The notes under the pieces: model-generated
The model's input: the letters and a program-made list of their open reading frames with translations, nothing else
Databases searched by the model: none
Told to the model about the DNA's origin: nothing
Part shown: positions 27,589-35,806 of the stretch, one piece after another
Layout: the number at the start of each line of letters is the position of its first letter
How positions within the stretch are numbered: position 1 is the stretch's first letter
Translations under genes and position numbers: made by a program
From: Bacteroidota bacterium
GTDB lineage: Bacteria; Bacteroidota; Bacteroidia; UKL13-3
NCBI GenBank assembly: GCA_947446605.1
Contig: CANFHJ010000012.1
Span: 1-37,688, forward strand
Direction of reading: 5' to 3'
DNA: 37,688 nucleotides

Positions 27589-27979
27589 TTGGCTGCGTAG
27601 CCATTACAATTCTTATCTTTAGCTTGGTACCCGTTGCCAAAACATCTACCAAATCTTGTATGGTTAAAGTGGCATCCATGCGCAAAACAATGCTCATATC
27701 TGGCTTGTCTTTTACCAATTTTGAAATGGCATTTTCTAAATCTACGGGAACAATGAGTTTATCTTCTAAATAATACTCTTTGTCTTTGGTAATAGTAAGA
27801 TTTACTTGCTGCTTTACCACACCCTGCGAAGGGGTAGATTTTGGCAATAAAACCTTAATTACACTTGGATTGGCAAGCGTTGAGATGATTAAGAAAAACA
27901 GCAGCAGAAAAAACATAATATCGTTTAAAGAAGAGGTTGCCACCTCGGCTTCAAAACGTTTTTTTCTTCTAAAATTCAT
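27578..27979 (-). CDS. exbD: Biopolymer transport protein ExbD/TolR
   Basis: A 133-residue inner-membrane protein with a short cytoplasmic start, one membrane helix bearing the proton-channel aspartate (SSLNDIMFFLLLFFLI, Asp20), and a periplasmic domain ending in the ExbD fold (VLRMDATLTIQDLVDVL). With ExbB it forms the motor that uses the proton gradient to energise TonB-dependent uptake or Tol-Pal-type functions. It lies 15 bp after exbB. No tonB gene follows, unlike many exbBD operons. Confidence 0.93.
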   Translation of the reverse strand: MNFRRKKRFEAEVATSSLNDIMFFLLLFFLIISTLANPSVIKVLLPKSTPSQGVVKQQVNLTITKDKEYYLEDKLIVPVDLENAISKLVKDKPDMSIVLRMDATLTIQDLVDVLATGTKLKIRIVMATQPISG

Positions 27980-27994
27980 ACTATTTGTTCTTTA

Positions 27995-28615
27995 CTAGCT
28001 TTCTAAAATATCAATAAAATCAACTGCAGTTGCTTGCATTTTATGGTTAAAGCGATCAATGCGGCTATTTAATAAATGGTAACCTGTATAGGCCAAAACT
28101 CCTACAATTAAACCCGCGCCTGAAGTAATCATTTTAACATACAAACCACCCGCAATTACATCAATAGAAATATTGTTGCTTTGGGCAATATCATAAAAGA
28201 TTTTAATGATTCCAGAAATGGTTCCAATGAAACCTAACATGGGCGCTATACCAGCTGTTAAACCTAAGAAACTCATGTTTTTTTCAAGCTTGTCCATTTC
28301 TAAACCAGCAGAGCTTTCCATGGCACTTTCAATGTCTTTTATAGGTTTACCAATACGGTTTATTCCTTTTTCAATTACCCTGCTAATGGGTGTGTTAATT
28401 CTTTGGCAATATGCTTTTGCAGCTTTGATATCGCCTTTGCCCAACAAATCTTTCATATTGGCCATGAAATTATTTTCGAGCTTAAATGCATTGTTGATAT
28501 AAACAAAGCGCTCTATAATAAAATAAATACTTAGGATAGATAACAATCCTATGGGAATCATTATAACTCCACCTTTAAAAATTAATTCAAATAAACTTAA
28601 ACCTTGGTTTTCCAT
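27995..28615 (-). CDS. exbB: MotA/TolQ/ExbB proton channel family protein
   Basis: A 206-residue inner-membrane protein with three membrane segments: about 14-32 (VIMIPIGLLSILSIYFIIE), 116-140 and 155-177. The family motif GLTAGIAPMLGFIGTISGIIKIF (middle helix) and GAGLIVGVLAYTGYHLL (last helix) line the proton path. It partners the ExbD encoded 15 bp downstream. It is divergent from secDF, with 280 bp between starts. Confidence 0.93.
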   Translation of the reverse strand: MENQGLSLFELIFKGGVIMIPIGLLSILSIYFIIERFVYINNAFKLENNFMANMKDLLGKGDIKAAKAYCQRINTPISRVIEKGINRIGKPIKDIESAMESSAGLEMDKLEKNMSFLGLTAGIAPMLGFIGTISGIIKIFYDIAQSNNISIDVIAGGLYVKMITSGAGLIVGVLAYTGYHLLNSRIDRFNHKMQATAVDFIDILES

Positions 28616-28767
28616 AAAAATACCTGCTTATTGCGCTAACGAAACTAAATTTCTATCCACTAATTTGACGTTTCACTTACCCACAGATTGTATAAATGAA
28701 GGGGTCAAATTCAAAAAAAATGGTCAAATAAAGGCAAATGCACTGATTATCAGTATTTTTATTGTTT

Positions 28768-28799
28768 TTTGCATTTCGTGCCTACACCCCTTATATTTG
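28768..28799 (+). promoter_or_regulatory. Promoter of secDF
   Basis: TTTG (28768-28771), 20 bp, then TATATTTG (28792-28799) is an exact Bacteroidota promoter. Initiation near 28806 would give a leader of about 90 nt that includes one copy of the GGTTCGAACC palindrome. Confidence 0.75.
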
Positions 28800-28821
28800 C
28801 CAGCCTTTGAATATTTATTGC

Positions 28822-28831
28822 GGTTCGAACC
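28822..28831. repeat. GGTTCGAACC palindrome, copy 3
   Basis: Exact copy in the predicted secDF leader, about 16 nt after the expected start of transcription. Preceded by C on the plus strand. Confidence 0.8.
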
Positions 28832-28895
28832 AAAACCGTCAAATTCCAATAATTTTCGAAGGGAACATTATTAAAATTAGAATCAGATATATACA

Positions 28896-31853
28896 ATGAA
28901 AAGTAAAGGAGCCGTTAAGTTTTTCGCAATCGCTTTGGTACTGGTAAGCATCTTCCAGTTATCATTCACATGGAAAACTTACATGATTGAAAAGGATGCA
29001 AAAACATTTGCCAATGGCAATGCAGAATTAGAACGCAGTTACCTAGATTCCGTTTCGCGGTTACAGGTATACAATTTCTTAGGGTTGAAAAAATTTACCT
29101 ACCTACAATGTAAAGAAAGAGAACTTAATTTAGGTCTCGATTTACAAGGTGGTATGAACGTAACCCTGGAAGTTTCGCTTGCAGACCTAGTTCGTGGTTT
29201 GTCAAACAACAACCAAGATCCTAAGTTTAACCAAGCAATTGAAATGGCGCGCGAGCGCATGAAAACAAGCCAAAAGGATTTTGTAACTTTATTTGGTGAA
29301 GCTTTTAAAGAAGTTGCACCAGAAGCAAGGTTATCTGCCATTTTTGTTAATCCAAGCAACCGCGAACGTATTAAATTAACTTCAACCAATGAAGAAATAA
29401 TGAAATACATTCACGAAGAAGCAACGCAAGCAATTGATCGTTCATTCCAAATCTTACGTGCTCGTATTGATAAATTTGGTGTAACCCAACCAAACATTCA
29501 AAAATTAGAAGGTAGTGGAAGAATCTTGGTAGAATTGCCAGGTGTAGATAATCCTGCACGTGTACGTAAACTCCTACAAGGTTCTGCTAAACTTGAGTTC
29601 TACGAAACTTTTGACAACCCAGAAGCTTTCAAATATTTAAGTACTGCAAATGATGTATTGAAAAAATCAAACTTGCTAAACAAAAACCAAGTTGATACTG
29701 CCAAAGCAGATACTGCAGCCGCTTCAAGCTCTAGTGCTTTAGCCGGTATTGGCAGCAAAACAGCTGCAGTTGATTCTACTAAGAAAGATACCGCAGCTAA
29801 ATCTGCAGAAAAATCTTACGAAGAATTTGCCAAAGAAAATCCATTATTTGCCTTCTTGCATCCTTATGCAGATGATAAAGGTATGCTAATTGAAAAAGGT
29901 TCTACCTGTGGTACCGCTTTGGTAAAAGATACTGCTAAAATCAATACGCTATTAAACCGTCCTGAAGTAAAAATTGCATTGCCTGGTAATATCAAATTTG
30001 CTTGGGAATACAAAGGAATTGGTGAAAACCAAGAAGGTGTTATTTTACACGCTTTAAAAACATCTAGAGATGGTTCACCCTCTTTAACCGGTGATAAAGT
30101 TACAGACGCTAAAAGAGATATCTCTCAAACTGGTGGTGTAGAAGTTTCAATGACCATGAATGGCGAAGGTGCTAAAGTTTGGAAAAACTTAACCCGCAAC
30201 AATATCGGTCATTCAGTAGCCATTGTTTTGGATGATGTAGTTTACTCTTCTCCAAATGTACAAAGTGAAATTCCTAATGGTCGCTCAAACATCACTGGTA
30301 GCTTTACCAATGAAGAAGCAGGTGACTTAGCAAACATCCTTAAAAGTGGTAAACTACCTGCTCCTACGCGTATTGTTGAAGAAGCTGTGGTTGGACCAAC
30401 TTTGGGAGCGGAAGCTATTAGCTCTGGTTTATGGAGTATGATTATTGCAACTGTTGTTATCCTTATTTTCATGGTGGTTTATTATAACAACTCTGGATAT
30501 GTGGCAGATTTTGCGGTATTAATTAACGTATTCTTTATTATAGGTGTGCTGGCAAGTTTAGGGGCAGCCCTCACGCTTCCTGGTATTGCAGGTATTGTTT
30601 TAACCATAGGTATGGCGGTAGATGCCAACGTATTGATTAACGAAAGGGTGAAAGATGAATTAGGAAATGCCCGTAGTTTAAAAAATGCCATTACCGATGG
30701 ATACCAACATGCCGCCTCTTCAATTATTGATTCAAACTTAACAACCTTATTAGCTGGTTTTGTATTGTACATTTTTGGTACAGGTCCGGTTCAAGGTTTT
30801 GCTATCACTTTAATTATCGGTATTATCTCATCTATGTTTACAGCAGTATTGTTAACGCGTGTAATCACAGAATGGCAAATAGACAAAGGTACCATTGTTA
30901 AATACTCTCGCTCATTCTCAGAAAAAGCATTCCAAAATTTAAACTTCGACTTTGTAAAAAATCGTTTCAAATTCTATGCTTTCTCTGGTATTATCATTGG
31001 ATTTGGTATTGTTTCTATGTTTACCAAAGGATTTACCTTAGGGGTAGATTTTAAAGGTGGTTGGACATACATTGTACAATTAGACCAAACTCAAAAATTA
31101 GGTAACGACCAAGTGCGTGAAGGCTTAACAGCTGCTTTTGGTGGTGCTCCTGAGGTTAAAACTGTAGGTTCAGACAATAAATTTAAAGTAACTACTACTT
31201 ATTTAATTGACGACCAAACTGCAGAAGCTTCAGAAAAAGTTGAAAGCAAAATGAAAGAAGGTTTCAACGGAATGAATTTGAAATATGAAATTTTAAGTTC
31301 AAACAAAGTTGGTCCTACCATTGCAAACGATATTAAGGTAGCATCGCTTTGGGCTACTATTATTGCCTTGCTTGGAATTGGTTTATACGTTTTGGTTCGT
31401 TTCAAAAAATGGCAATATGCATTAGGTGCTACCATTGCATTGGCGCATGACGTGTTAATGATGATGGGTTTCTACTCTATATTTGATGGTATCTTACCAT
31501 TTACCATGGAGGTTGACCAGAACTTTATTGCAGCTGTTCTTACCATCATTGGTTTCTCTATTAATGACACGGTAGTTGTGTTTGACCGTATTCGTGAGTT
31601 CTTAGGAACCCACCACCACGAAACCAACAAGGGAATGGTTATTAATAATGCATTGAACAATACCTTAAACCGTACCATTATTACTTCATTAACAGTATTT
31701 ATGGTGGCATTGGTATTATTCATCTTTGGAGGTGAGGTCATCAAAGGATTTACATTTGCCTTGTTAGTAGGTATCTTCTTTGGTACTTATTCTTCAATTG
31801 CAATTGCTACACCAATTGTAATCGACTTTGACAAGAAAAATCAATCAAAATAA
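28896..31853 (+). CDS. secDF: Protein translocase subunit SecDF (fused)
   Basis: SecDF uses the proton gradient to pull secreted proteins through SecYEG. The 985-residue chain joins SecD (about 1-625) and SecF (about 640-985), the usual Bacteroidota arrangement. Visible are the SecD start LGLDLQGGMNVTLEV, the P1 head domain, the SecD membrane motif VLTIGMAVDANVLINERVKDE with its conserved Asp, the SecF start LGVDFKGGWTY, and the SecF motif GFSINDTVVVFDRIRE. A low-complexity Ala/Ser/Lys/Asp insert lies at about residues 267-310 in the SecD periplasmic part. The start codon is 97 bp after a good promoter. A terminator ends the transcript. Confidence 0.97.
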   Translation: MKSKGAVKFFAIALVLVSIFQLSFTWKTYMIEKDAKTFANGNAELERSYLDSVSRLQVYNFLGLKKFTYLQCKERELNLGLDLQGGMNVTLEVSLADLVRGLSNNNQDPKFNQAIEMARERMKTSQKDFVTLFGEAFKEVAPEARLSAIFVNPSNRERIKLTSTNEEIMKYIHEEATQAIDRSFQILRARIDKFGVTQPNIQKLEGSGRILVELPGVDNPARVRKLLQGSAKLEFYETFDNPEAFKYLSTANDVLKKSNLLNKNQVDTAKADTAAASSSSALAGIGSKTAAVDSTKKDTAAKSAEKSYEEFAKENPLFAFLHPYADDKGMLIEKGSTCGTALVKDTAKINTLLNRPEVKIALPGNIKFAWEYKGIGENQEGVILHALKTSRDGSPSLTGDKVTDAKRDISQTGGVEVSMTMNGEGAKVWKNLTRNNIGHSVAIVLDDVVYSSPNVQSEIPNGRSNITGSFTNEEAGDLANILKSGKLPAPTRIVEEAVVGPTLGAEAISSGLWSMIIATVVILIFMVVYYNNSGYVADFAVLINVFFIIGVLASLGAALTLPGIAGIVLTIGMAVDANVLINERVKDELGNARSLKNAITDGYQHAASSIIDSNLTTLLAGFVLYIFGTGPVQGFAITLIIGIISSMFTAVLLTRVITEWQIDKGTIVKYSRSFSEKAFQNLNFDFVKNRFKFYAFSGIIIGFGIVSMFTKGFTLGVDFKGGWTYIVQLDQTQKLGNDQVREGLTAAFGGAPEVKTVGSDNKFKVTTTYLIDDQTAEASEKVESKMKEGFNGMNLKYEILSSNKVGPTIANDIKVASLWATIIALLGIGLYVLVRFKKWQYALGATIALAHDVLMMMGFYSIFDGILPFTMEVDQNFIAAVLTIIGFSINDTVVVFDRIREFLGTHHHETNKGMVINNALNNTLNRTIITSLTVFMVALVLFIFGGEVIKGFTFALLVGIFFGTYSSIAIATPIVIDFDKKNQSK

Positions 31854-31870
31854 TTGATTTAAAATAATTA

Positions 31871-31906
31871 AAAAGCCCTTTCTCCAAAAGAGAAAGGGCT
31901 TTTTTG
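31871..31906 (+). terminator. Intrinsic terminator of secDF
   Basis: AAAAGCCCTTTCTC pairs perfectly with GAGAAAGGGCTTTT around CAAAA, followed by further T. Its T run also supplies the TTTG box of the next promoter. Confidence 0.9.
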
Positions 31907-31932
31907 TGCGGTTTATTGAACAGCTACTTTTG
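31903..31932 (+). promoter_or_regulatory. Promoter of the OmpA-family gene
   Basis: TTTG (31903-31906), 18 bp, then TACTTTTG (31925-31932) exactly fits the consensus. The -33 box lies inside the secDF terminator T run. The leader would be about 70 nt. Confidence 0.7.
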
Positions 31933-32008
31933 CCTTGTGCCTAAATACAACAGTCAAAAATTGGTGAACAGCAATTACTGCTGCAACTTCGTAGAAAATC
32001 AAACCCAC

Positions 32009-32947
32009 ATGAAATTTAAATTGATTATTGCCTTCTTGCTAATGGGAATTGGCATGCAAGCCCAGGATTTGGAGCCTAAAGGAACCATTAAGGACCCTAA
32101 AAAAATTGGCGAGAAAATCCATAATATTTTGCTTTCAAAACGCATGAAAGAAGCAACGCACCAGCGTGATTCTATGCACGCCCTTAACCTGGCTTATAAA
32201 AAAGATACTACCGAAAGAGGAATTGCTTACCGTAATTTAGACTCCTTGTTCAACGCATTAACCCAAAGCCATAAAGACCTCAATGCAAAATATGCAGGCT
32301 TGGAAAATGACTACAACGACATGAACAATAAGTATACAGACCTTATTCGCTCAAGTTTAAATAGAACAGAACAACTGAACATGGCGCTTAAAGAGAAAGG
32401 CGAGCAATTGTTGGCGCGTGAGAAACGCTTGGCCGAATTGGAAAACTTACTTAAACGCCAAGATTCTATTACCAACGCCTTAAACAGCATAATTAAAAAA
32501 GCTTTATTGAGTTTTAACAGTGATGAAATTACCGTGGAAATGAGAAATGGTAAAGTATATGTTTCTATGACAGACAAACTGTTGTTCCGCAGCGGTAGCG
32601 CAGATGTGGAAGAAAAAGGAAAAGATGCCATTAAAAAATTGGCTGAAATATTAAATAAAAATTCGGATGTGGCTATTATGATTGAAGGTCATACCGACAA
32701 TGTGCCAATTAAAACGGCGCAGTTCAAAGACAACTGGGATTTAAGTGTGGCCAGATCAACCAATATTGTTCGCTTATTAGATGAAATGTATAAGGTAGAT
32801 GCCAAACGTTTAACAGCAGCGGGAAGAGGTGAATACCTACCTAAAGCAACAAATGAAACTGCAGAAGGAAGAGCTAAAAATAGAAGAACCGAAATTGTTC
32901 TTACTCCTAAATTAGATGAGCTTTATAAATTAATTGAAAAGAGATAG
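32009..32947 (+). CDS. OmpA-family peptidoglycan-associated protein
   Basis: A 312-residue cell-envelope protein. The start is the Met at 32009, which opens a signal peptide (KLIIAFLLMGIGMQAQ); upstream codons in the open frame run through the promoter. A long heptad-rich coiled coil (about 75-160) precedes a C-terminal OmpA/MotB domain (about 185-305) with SFNSDEITVEM, FRSGSADVEEKG, IEGHTDNVPI, the diaminopimelate-binding region DLSVARSTNIVRLL, and the Arg-bearing EGRAKNRRTEIVL. There is no N-terminal barrel, so it probably spans the periplasm and grips peptidoglycan. It has its own promoter and terminator. Confidence 0.92.
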   Translation: MKFKLIIAFLLMGIGMQAQDLEPKGTIKDPKKIGEKIHNILLSKRMKEATHQRDSMHALNLAYKKDTTERGIAYRNLDSLFNALTQSHKDLNAKYAGLENDYNDMNNKYTDLIRSSLNRTEQLNMALKEKGEQLLAREKRLAELENLLKRQDSITNALNSIIKKALLSFNSDEITVEMRNGKVYVSMTDKLLFRSGSADVEEKGKDAIKKLAEILNKNSDVAIMIEGHTDNVPIKTAQFKDNWDLSVARSTNIVRLLDEMYKVDAKRLTAAGRGEYLPKATNETAEGRAKNRRTEIVLTPKLDELYKLIEKR

Positions 32948-32970
32948 TCTTTAAAAATAGTTATTGGTTT

Positions 32971-33010
32971 AAGCAGGCAATAAGTTACATTACTTATTGC
33001 CTGCTTTTTT
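32971..33010 (+). terminator. Intrinsic terminator of the OmpA-family gene
   Basis: AAGCAGGCAATAAG (32971-32984) pairs perfectly with CTTATTGCCTGCTT (32993-33006) around an 8-nt loop, followed by T. A copy of GGTTCGAACC follows 7 bp later. Confidence 0.9.
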
Positions 33011-33016
33011 TATGTC

Positions 33017-33026
33017 GGTTCGAACC
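33017..33026. repeat. GGTTCGAACC palindrome, copy 4
   Basis: Exact copy between genes, just past the OmpA-family terminator. Here the symmetry extends to 14 bp, TCGGTTCGAACCGA. Confidence 0.8.
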
Positions 33027-33047
33027 GAAACCTTTTAGACTAGGAAA

Positions 33048-33203
33048 TTATTTTGCTTGCTGCGGCTTATCTGTTGCACATTTACATGCACCACCCTCAC
33101 AGGCATGACCTTGACTGCTCTTGCGAATGGTTTTGTAGAGATAAACCATGGCCCCAATAAAGAGCAAGCCTACTGCAATATTTTGCCAATTGAAATAGCT
33201 CAA
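33048..33203 (-). CDS. FeoB-associated-type Cys-rich small membrane protein
   Basis: A 51-residue frame with one membrane helix (about residues 8-23, NIAVGLLFIGAMVYLY), then a basic stretch (KTIRKSS) and a cysteine cluster CEGGACKC. This is the layout of the FeoB-associated Cys-rich membrane proteins, which usually follow feoB and are thought to help iron transport. Here feoB is not adjacent. There is no ATG before the helix; a TTG at 33203, two bases after the stop of the YfhO-family gene, is the likely start and suggests translational coupling. An ATG at residue 19 would cut the helix in half. Family membership rests on layout only. Confidence 0.65.
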   Translation of the reverse strand: MSYFNWQNIAVGLLFIGAMVYLYKTIRKSSQGHACEGGACKCATDKPQQAK

Positions 33204-33205
33204 AA

Positions 33206-35647
33206 TTATGCTTCTTCTTTTTTCTTAGCTGCAACAAAAGTCATACCCAATATCAATAACAAACCACCGTATAAGGCAATGGAAGATGCGTAGGCAATTT
33301 TCTCACCCGTTACAATCACAGTAGGTTCAAACTTAAATTCAATTTGGTGTTTACCAGCAGGAACTTTTAAGGCACGCAAAACGTAATTTACACGCTCATG
33401 AGGCACCAAAGCACCATCAATGTATGCATTCCAGCCTTTCTCATAATAAATTTCAGAGAATACCGCCAATTGATCTGCATTGGCATTAGCCGTATAAACC
33501 AATTTATTGGGTTGGTAAGTATTTAAAACAATGCTGGCACTCGAATCAAATGCTGGTGTAAATCCTTTTAAATCTGCCTCAAAACGCTTATCAATAATGG
33601 CTGTTTGCTTAGATTGAAATCCAGTTAAGGCATTGATTTCTTCATCTGCATTGTTTACCCATTTAATTTCTTTAACGAACCAAGCATGTCCATTGGCATT
33701 AACATTGGGTTGTACAAATTTATTATTGGTAGAATCTTGAAGGATAAAATATTTTGCGTTTAACATATTGTAACACTCCATATTCATTTTACCCAATTGC
33801 CATTCAATTAACTCTTGGTACCTGCGCATTTTTGCACCGTGGTAACCGCCTAAAGAGTTGTGGTAGTAAGCAGTTAAGGCATCTTTATCAAAATCTGTGG
33901 TATTGTTATATACACGGTAATGAATGTCTTTATCTGCCAAAATTTGTTCATCAATTGGTGTCTTTTCAACGGCAGCTTCCTTTTTCTTTTTCTCAAAATC
34001 TGAATCATTGAGGTAACGTTTGTCTACTCCCCATAAATCAACTAAGATTAATGCACCAAGTAAAATTACCAAATGATTGTTTTTTAATTTGCCTATTTGG
34101 TAAAACCACAAGGCTGCAACTGCTGCTGCAATAAAAGCTAATGAACGCAAGGCATCCATGCGCAAAAGGCTTTCTCTATCTGCCATTAACGAATCTTTTA
34201 ACCATTGCGGAAAATTCATGCGCGCATCTGTTTCACTGGTAAAATCAAAGAACATACCTGGCATTAAAGCAAAGATTAACAGTAAACCACCAACAATTCC
34301 TACGCTGTATTTCATTGCTTTGATAAATTCTGGCTTGCTAATTTTCTTTTGCATGATTTCTCGCACCGCTAGCACCGCAAGGAAAGGAAAGAGTGTTTGC
34401 GCAACGCATAAAATAAAAGTAACCGACCTAAACTTATTGTACAGTGGAAAATAATTGAAGAAAACATCTGTAAGCGGCATAAAATTCTTACCCATAGATA
34501 AGAAAATGGCTAGCATTGCAGCAGAGAATATCCACCATTTTTCTATGCCCTTAATTACAAACATGCCCAATACAAATAAGAAAACTATAATAGCTCCATA
34601 GTATATTGGACCCGCTGTAAACGGCTGATCGCCCCAATAAATTGGCATTTGTTTAACTACATCTTTGGCATTAGGATACCCTTGTTTTTGCAATTCTTTA
34701 TATGTGTAACTACTGGTTCCTAAATCACCACTACTTGCGCCACCATACATATTAGGAATTAATAAGGTAAATGGTTCTGTAGCACCATTACTCCATTGCA
34801 AGGCATAATCTTTATCTAATCCAGAAGAACTGTTGGCTGCATTGCTTTCACCTGCAACGGTTTTGGTTAATTCAGATTTTCCACGAATACTGTATTTACC
34901 ATATTCTTCGGTAGCCAATAAACCTGTAATATTTGTACCAACCCCCACAGCAGCTGCAACTGCCATAAAAATGCCAGCAGTAAAAAAGGACGGCAAGGTT
35001 TTGTTTCTAAAGGCATTGATTAATTCTACTACCATCCAAGCAAGAACAATAAAGATGAGGTAATAGGTAATTTGAATATGCCCAGCAGACAGTTCAAATG
35101 AAACCGCAATACCCGTTAATATAGCCCCGAGCCATTTATTTTTATGCAAAGTAACTTGCATGCCCGCTAAAACCAGCGGGATAAATGCAATGGCATTTCC
35201 CTTGGTAATATGGCCCGCATCAATATTTATAAAATTAAAGGTGGACAGCGCAAAGGCCAGTGAACCGGCAATTGCAAGCCAAGGAGAAACTTCAAAAGTG
35301 AGCAACAAAATATAGAAGCAAGCAAATAACAAGAAAATGGTATCTGCTGGGTTTTTAAATACTTCAGACAACTTAAATAAGATATTGCCTGTAAAGTTTC
35401 CATGGTAGGTAGCACCAATTAAATAACTTGGCATACCCCCAAAAATACTATTGGTCCAGAAGGTTCTTTCGCCACTGGCTTTTTCAAATTGTGCAATTTC
35501 TTGAAAGGTTGCTTTCCACTGCAATACATCATATTGCTTTAGAACTTTACCATTAAAAAGTGGCGTGAAATAGGCAAAAATTACCAGCATAATCACTGCA
35601 AATGCAATAATATGTGGAAGGGCTTTTTTCATGAAAGATTGGTTCAT
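33206..35647 (-). CDS. YfhO-family membrane protein
   Basis: An 813-residue multipass membrane protein with an N-terminal helix (about residues 8-26), a periplasmic loop containing YDVLQWKATFQEI and FWTNSIFGGMPSYL, around a dozen membrane helices, and a large C-terminal soluble part ending with a final helix. The FNFINIDAGHITKGNAIAF region fits the YfhO family, which is GT-C-like; Bacillus YfhO acts in lipoteichoic acid glycosylation, but the substrate in Bacteroidota is unknown. The Met at 35647 is preferred; the frame also offers an ATG 7 codons upstream (35668). The small Cys-rich gene follows by 2 bp. Confidence 0.88.
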   Translation of the reverse strand: MNQSFMKKALPHIIAFAVIMLVIFAYFTPLFNGKVLKQYDVLQWKATFQEIAQFEKASGERTFWTNSIFGGMPSYLIGATYHGNFTGNILFKLSEVFKNPADTIFLLFACFYILLLTFEVSPWLAIAGSLAFALSTFNFINIDAGHITKGNAIAFIPLVLAGMQVTLHKNKWLGAILTGIAVSFELSAGHIQITYYLIFIVLAWMVVELINAFRNKTLPSFFTAGIFMAVAAAVGVGTNITGLLATEEYGKYSIRGKSELTKTVAGESNAANSSSGLDKDYALQWSNGATEPFTLLIPNMYGGASSGDLGTSSYTYKELQKQGYPNAKDVVKQMPIYWGDQPFTAGPIYYGAIIVFLFVLGMFVIKGIEKWWIFSAAMLAIFLSMGKNFMPLTDVFFNYFPLYNKFRSVTFILCVAQTLFPFLAVLAVREIMQKKISKPEFIKAMKYSVGIVGGLLLIFALMPGMFFDFTSETDARMNFPQWLKDSLMADRESLLRMDALRSLAFIAAAVAALWFYQIGKLKNNHLVILLGALILVDLWGVDKRYLNDSDFEKKKKEAAVEKTPIDEQILADKDIHYRVYNNTTDFDKDALTAYYHNSLGGYHGAKMRRYQELIEWQLGKMNMECYNMLNAKYFILQDSTNNKFVQPNVNANGHAWFVKEIKWVNNADEEINALTGFQSKQTAIIDKRFEADLKGFTPAFDSSASIVLNTYQPNKLVYTANANADQLAVFSEIYYEKGWNAYIDGALVPHERVNYVLRALKVPAGKHQIEFKFEPTVIVTGEKIAYASSIALYGGLLLILGMTFVAAKKKEEA

Positions 35648-35750
35648 ATTTCGATGTTTTGAGGGCACAATATAAATAAAATAAACAAAGGGGAGAATAC
35701 CCTAGTGACCAATATTTATTATTCTTTTAAGATTTTCAATGAACCAATAA

Positions 35751-35787
35751 AAAAAGGACCACTTGATATACTCAAGTGGTCCTTTTT
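35751..35787 (-). terminator. Terminator of the ribonucleotide reductase gene
   Basis: A perfect 16-bp stem (AAAAAGGACCACTTGA with TCAAGTGGTCCTTTTT) around a 5-nt loop, with a T run on the minus strand, 20 bp after the nrdJ stop codon. Confidence 0.9.
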
Positions 35788-35806
35788 AATACGTTTGCAG
35801 TAAATA

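Noticed and set aside
28551-28874. 107-residue plus-strand frame before secDF
   Set aside because: It starts antisense to exbB and runs through the secDF promoter; composition looks non-coding.
33057-33293. 78-residue plus-strand frame after the OmpA-family gene
   Set aside because: It lies opposite the small Cys-rich gene and the end of the YfhO-family gene and has no membrane or domain logic of its own.
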